Assembly: GCA_016218005.1 (NCBI GenBank)
Contig: JACRFF010000012.1
Span: forward strand, 1 to 8,110
From: Ignavibacteriales bacterium
GTDB lineage: Bacteria; Bacteroidota; Ignavibacteria; UBA10030
Direction of reading: 5' to 3'
DNA length: 8,110 nt
Of the stretch, positions 6,916 to 8,110 are shown in pieces (the first letter of the stretch is position 1; each line of letters opens with the position of its first letter). A program made the translations under genes and the position numbers. The notes beneath the pieces are model-generated. The model searched no databases, was not told where the DNA came from, and worked only from the letters and a program-made list of their open reading frames with translations.

Positions 6916-7218
6916 TTACCATTTCATAATATTGATCTCGTCGAGATTCACCGTCTGCTTTCGCCGGAACAGCGCGATGATGATCGCCAAACCCACGGCG
7001 GCTTCTGCGGCAGCTACGGTCATCACAAAGAACGCCAGCATCTGACCAGTAACATCTCCGAGGAAACTTGAGAATGACATGAGCGTGAGGTTCACGGAAT
7101 TCAGCATCAACTCGATGCTGAGAAAGACGATGATGGCGTTTCGCCGCGACAGCACACCGACCGAGCCGATGACGAACATCGTTGCGCTGACAATAAGATA
7201 GTGGCTGAGCGGAATCAT
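6916..7218 (-). CDS. nuoK: NADH-quinone oxidoreductase subunit K
   Basis: NuoK is the small three-helix subunit, homologous to MrpC and ND4L, that links NuoN to NuoJ and carries part of the proton path in the membrane. The product is 100 residues, the usual family length, with helices at about 4-23, 29-50 and 60-84. Both conserved membrane glutamates are present at the same positions as in E. coli: E36 in [14 protein letters not shown] and E72 in [11 protein letters not shown]. The open frame extends 65 codons further upstream, but that part overlaps nuoJ and has no family resemblance, so ATG at 7216-7218 is chosen. It begins two bases after the nuoJ stop, suggesting translational coupling. 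An AAAAGGAA at 7231-7238 lies 12 bases before the start, rather far, and may simply be nuoJ coding sequence. Confidence 0.97.
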   Translation of the reverse strand: MIPLSHYLIVSATMFVIGSVGVLSRRNAIIVFLSIELMLNSVNLTLMSFSSFLGDVTGQMLAFFVMTVAAAEAAVGLAIIIALFRRKQTVNLDEINIMKW

Positions 7219-7220
7219 GG

Positions 7221-7733
7221 TTAGTCCAATTTCCTTTTGGCCAACACGATTGCACCGACGATGGCGGCGGTCAACAGCAACGACGTAACCTCGAACGGCA
7301 ATAAAAATTTCGTGAACAACTGTGCGCCGATGTGCTCGACCGTTCCGATTTCTGTCGCACGATTGCCGAGCGCAGCGTGCTGAATGCTGGGCGTTCCAAG
7401 AAACACATACCATAGCTCTACGAGAACCGCGATGGAGAGAATTCCGCCGACAACCTTGCGCGGCGTGACGCCTTCCACGAGCCGACGCTCATCGCCCAGA
7501 TTCAAGAGCATGATGACAAAGAGAAACAGCACCATGATCGCGCCGGCATACACAATAATTTGGATGACGGCAATGAACTGCGCGTGCAATGAGAGATACA
7601 AACCCGCGAGGCAGAAAAAATTGAAGATGAGCCACAGAGCCGCAACAACCGGATTTCTGCGGGACACGACGAACAACGCCGAACCGACGGCGCCCGCCGA
7701 TAACACGTAGAAAAGAATGGATTCAATCGTCAT
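7221..7733 (-). CDS. nuoJ: NADH-quinone oxidoreductase subunit J
   Basis: NuoJ (ND6 homologue) is a membrane subunit that connects the quinone-site side of complex I to the proton-pumping arm. The 170-residue product has about five membrane helices. The highly conserved third helix is clear as [18 protein letters not shown] at 61-78, the helix known to carry a pi-bulge that rearranges during the catalytic cycle. The C-terminal signature [20 protein letters not shown] begins at 136 and ends in [14 protein letters not shown]. The start [20 protein letters not shown] is family-like. It is the first nuo gene of this cluster and starts 27 bases after the stop of the ABC permease gene, with no recognisable Shine-Dalgarno motif. 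nuoI, the usual upstream neighbour in complete nuo operons, is absent. Confidence 0.96.
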   Translation of the reverse strand: MTIESILFYVLSAGAVGSALFVVSRRNPVVAALWLIFNFFCLAGLYLSLHAQFIAVIQIIVYAGAIMVLFLFVIMLLNLGDERRLVEGVTPRKVVGGILSIAVLVELWYVFLGTPSIQHAALGNRATEIGTVEHIGAQLFTKFLLPFEVTSLLLTAAIVGAIVLAKRKLD

Positions 7734-7760
7734 GATATTAAGCGTAGTTGAAATATCTTT

Positions 7761-8110
7761 TTACGCGGCCCGCACCCACCGCCAAAGCTCCGGTAACGTT
7801 GGCCGCTTGCCATAGACGAGGATTGCCGTCCGAAAAATTTTTCCCGCAACCCACATCATCCCAACCGATGAAACAAGAAGAATGCCGATGGTGGAGAGAA
7901 TCTCCCACGTTGCGGGCATCTGAATTGGGATTCGTAACACCATGAATGCCGGCGTGAACAACGGGAAAAAGGACAATACGCGAATCCACGTTGCATCCGG
8001 ATTTTGCATAGCCGGCATCGCCAACACCATGGGAAAAACAAGAAACATGCTTACATAACTGGTAATCTGCTGCGCCTCTTGTTCCGTCGTAACCGGCGAG
8101 CCGACCGTTA
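7761..8110 (-). CDS. ABC-2 type (NatB-like) transporter permease, C-terminal fragment
   Basis: An open frame enters from the window edge and gives 116 residues before a TAA stop; the true start lies outside. It opens with TVGSPVTTEQEAQQITSYV, followed by three hydrophobic segments: FLVFPMVLAMPAM, VLSFFPLFTPAFMVL after the phrase NPDATWIR, and ILSTIGILLVSSVGMMWVAGKIF. It ends in a basic tail with YGKRPTLPELWRW. The E-Q-E-A-Q-Q-I stretch, the P-[FL]-F-[ST]-P segment and this tail are typical of the C-terminal half of ABC-2 permeases of the NatB/YhaP type, which pair with an ATPase to export ions, drugs or other substrates. The substrate cannot be told. It is co-directional with nuoJ and only 27 bases upstream of it, so it may be cotranscribed with the complex I genes. 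The family call is by pattern recognition. Confidence 0.8.
   Translation of the reverse strand, partial: TVGSPVTTEQEAQQITSYVSMFLVFPMVLAMPAMQNPDATWIRVLSFFPLFTPAFMVLRIPIQMPATWEILSTIGILLVSSVGMMWVAGKIFRTAILVYGKRPTLPELWRWVRAA

Noticed and set aside
7219..7413. Upstream 65-codon extension of nuoK
   Set aside because: It overlaps nuoJ out of frame and does not look like NuoK; the 100-residue form puts both glutamates at positions 36 and 72, as in the family.

Overview
The window is a tightly packed, bacterial, entirely minus-strand gene block. Reading 5'->3' on the minus strand (high to low coordinates) it holds: the C-terminal part of an ABC-2 type transporter permease (7761-8110, cut by the window edge), nuoJ (7221-7733), nuoK (6916-7218), nuoL (4906-6867), nuoM (3246-4880), nuoN (1683-3227), nnr (60-1631), and the first 21 codons of a probable VanZ-like membrane protein (1-63, cut by the other edge). 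Intergenic gaps are 2 to 51 bases and the last pair appears to overlap by 4 bases, so this looks like one operon. No gene-free stretch exceeds 51 bases. I see no RNA gene, CRISPR array, insertion sequence or clear terminator.

nuoJ to nuoN encode the distal part of the membrane arm of NADH:quinone oxidoreductase (complex I): NuoL, NuoM and NuoN are the three antiporter-like proton pumps, and NuoK and NuoJ join them to the rest of the arm. The charged residues known from E. coli complex I can be placed in NuoK, NuoL, NuoM and NuoN. The subunits nuoA-I are not here: an ABC permease precedes nuoJ, where nuoI would be expected in a full nuo operon. The next gene, nnr, encodes the bifunctional enzyme that repairs hydrated NAD(P)H, a fitting neighbour for an NADH-oxidising machine.

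The most unusual signal is a GC-rich, hairpin-forming repeat family inside two neighbouring complex I genes. In nuoN, four perfect 27-bp tandem copies (2515-2622) plus an adjacent 25-bp near-perfect palindrome (2483-2507) add about 49-50 residues, read as LPDSVVQAG x4 and more, between transmembrane helices 6 and 7. In nuoM, related sequence (about 3249-3338) supplies the last 30 or so residues. The two sites share 13 identical bases but read them in different frames, which points to a DNA-level element tolerated inside coding sequence, comparable in concept to the Rickettsia palindromic elements. The family identity is not something I can establish from sequence alone.

Organism: moderate GC, Nuo proteins of a non-proteobacterial look and mostly absent Shine-Dalgarno motifs before the nuo genes loosely suggest the Bacteroidota/Chlorobiota/Ignavibacteriota side of the bacterial tree. 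This is a weak inference.
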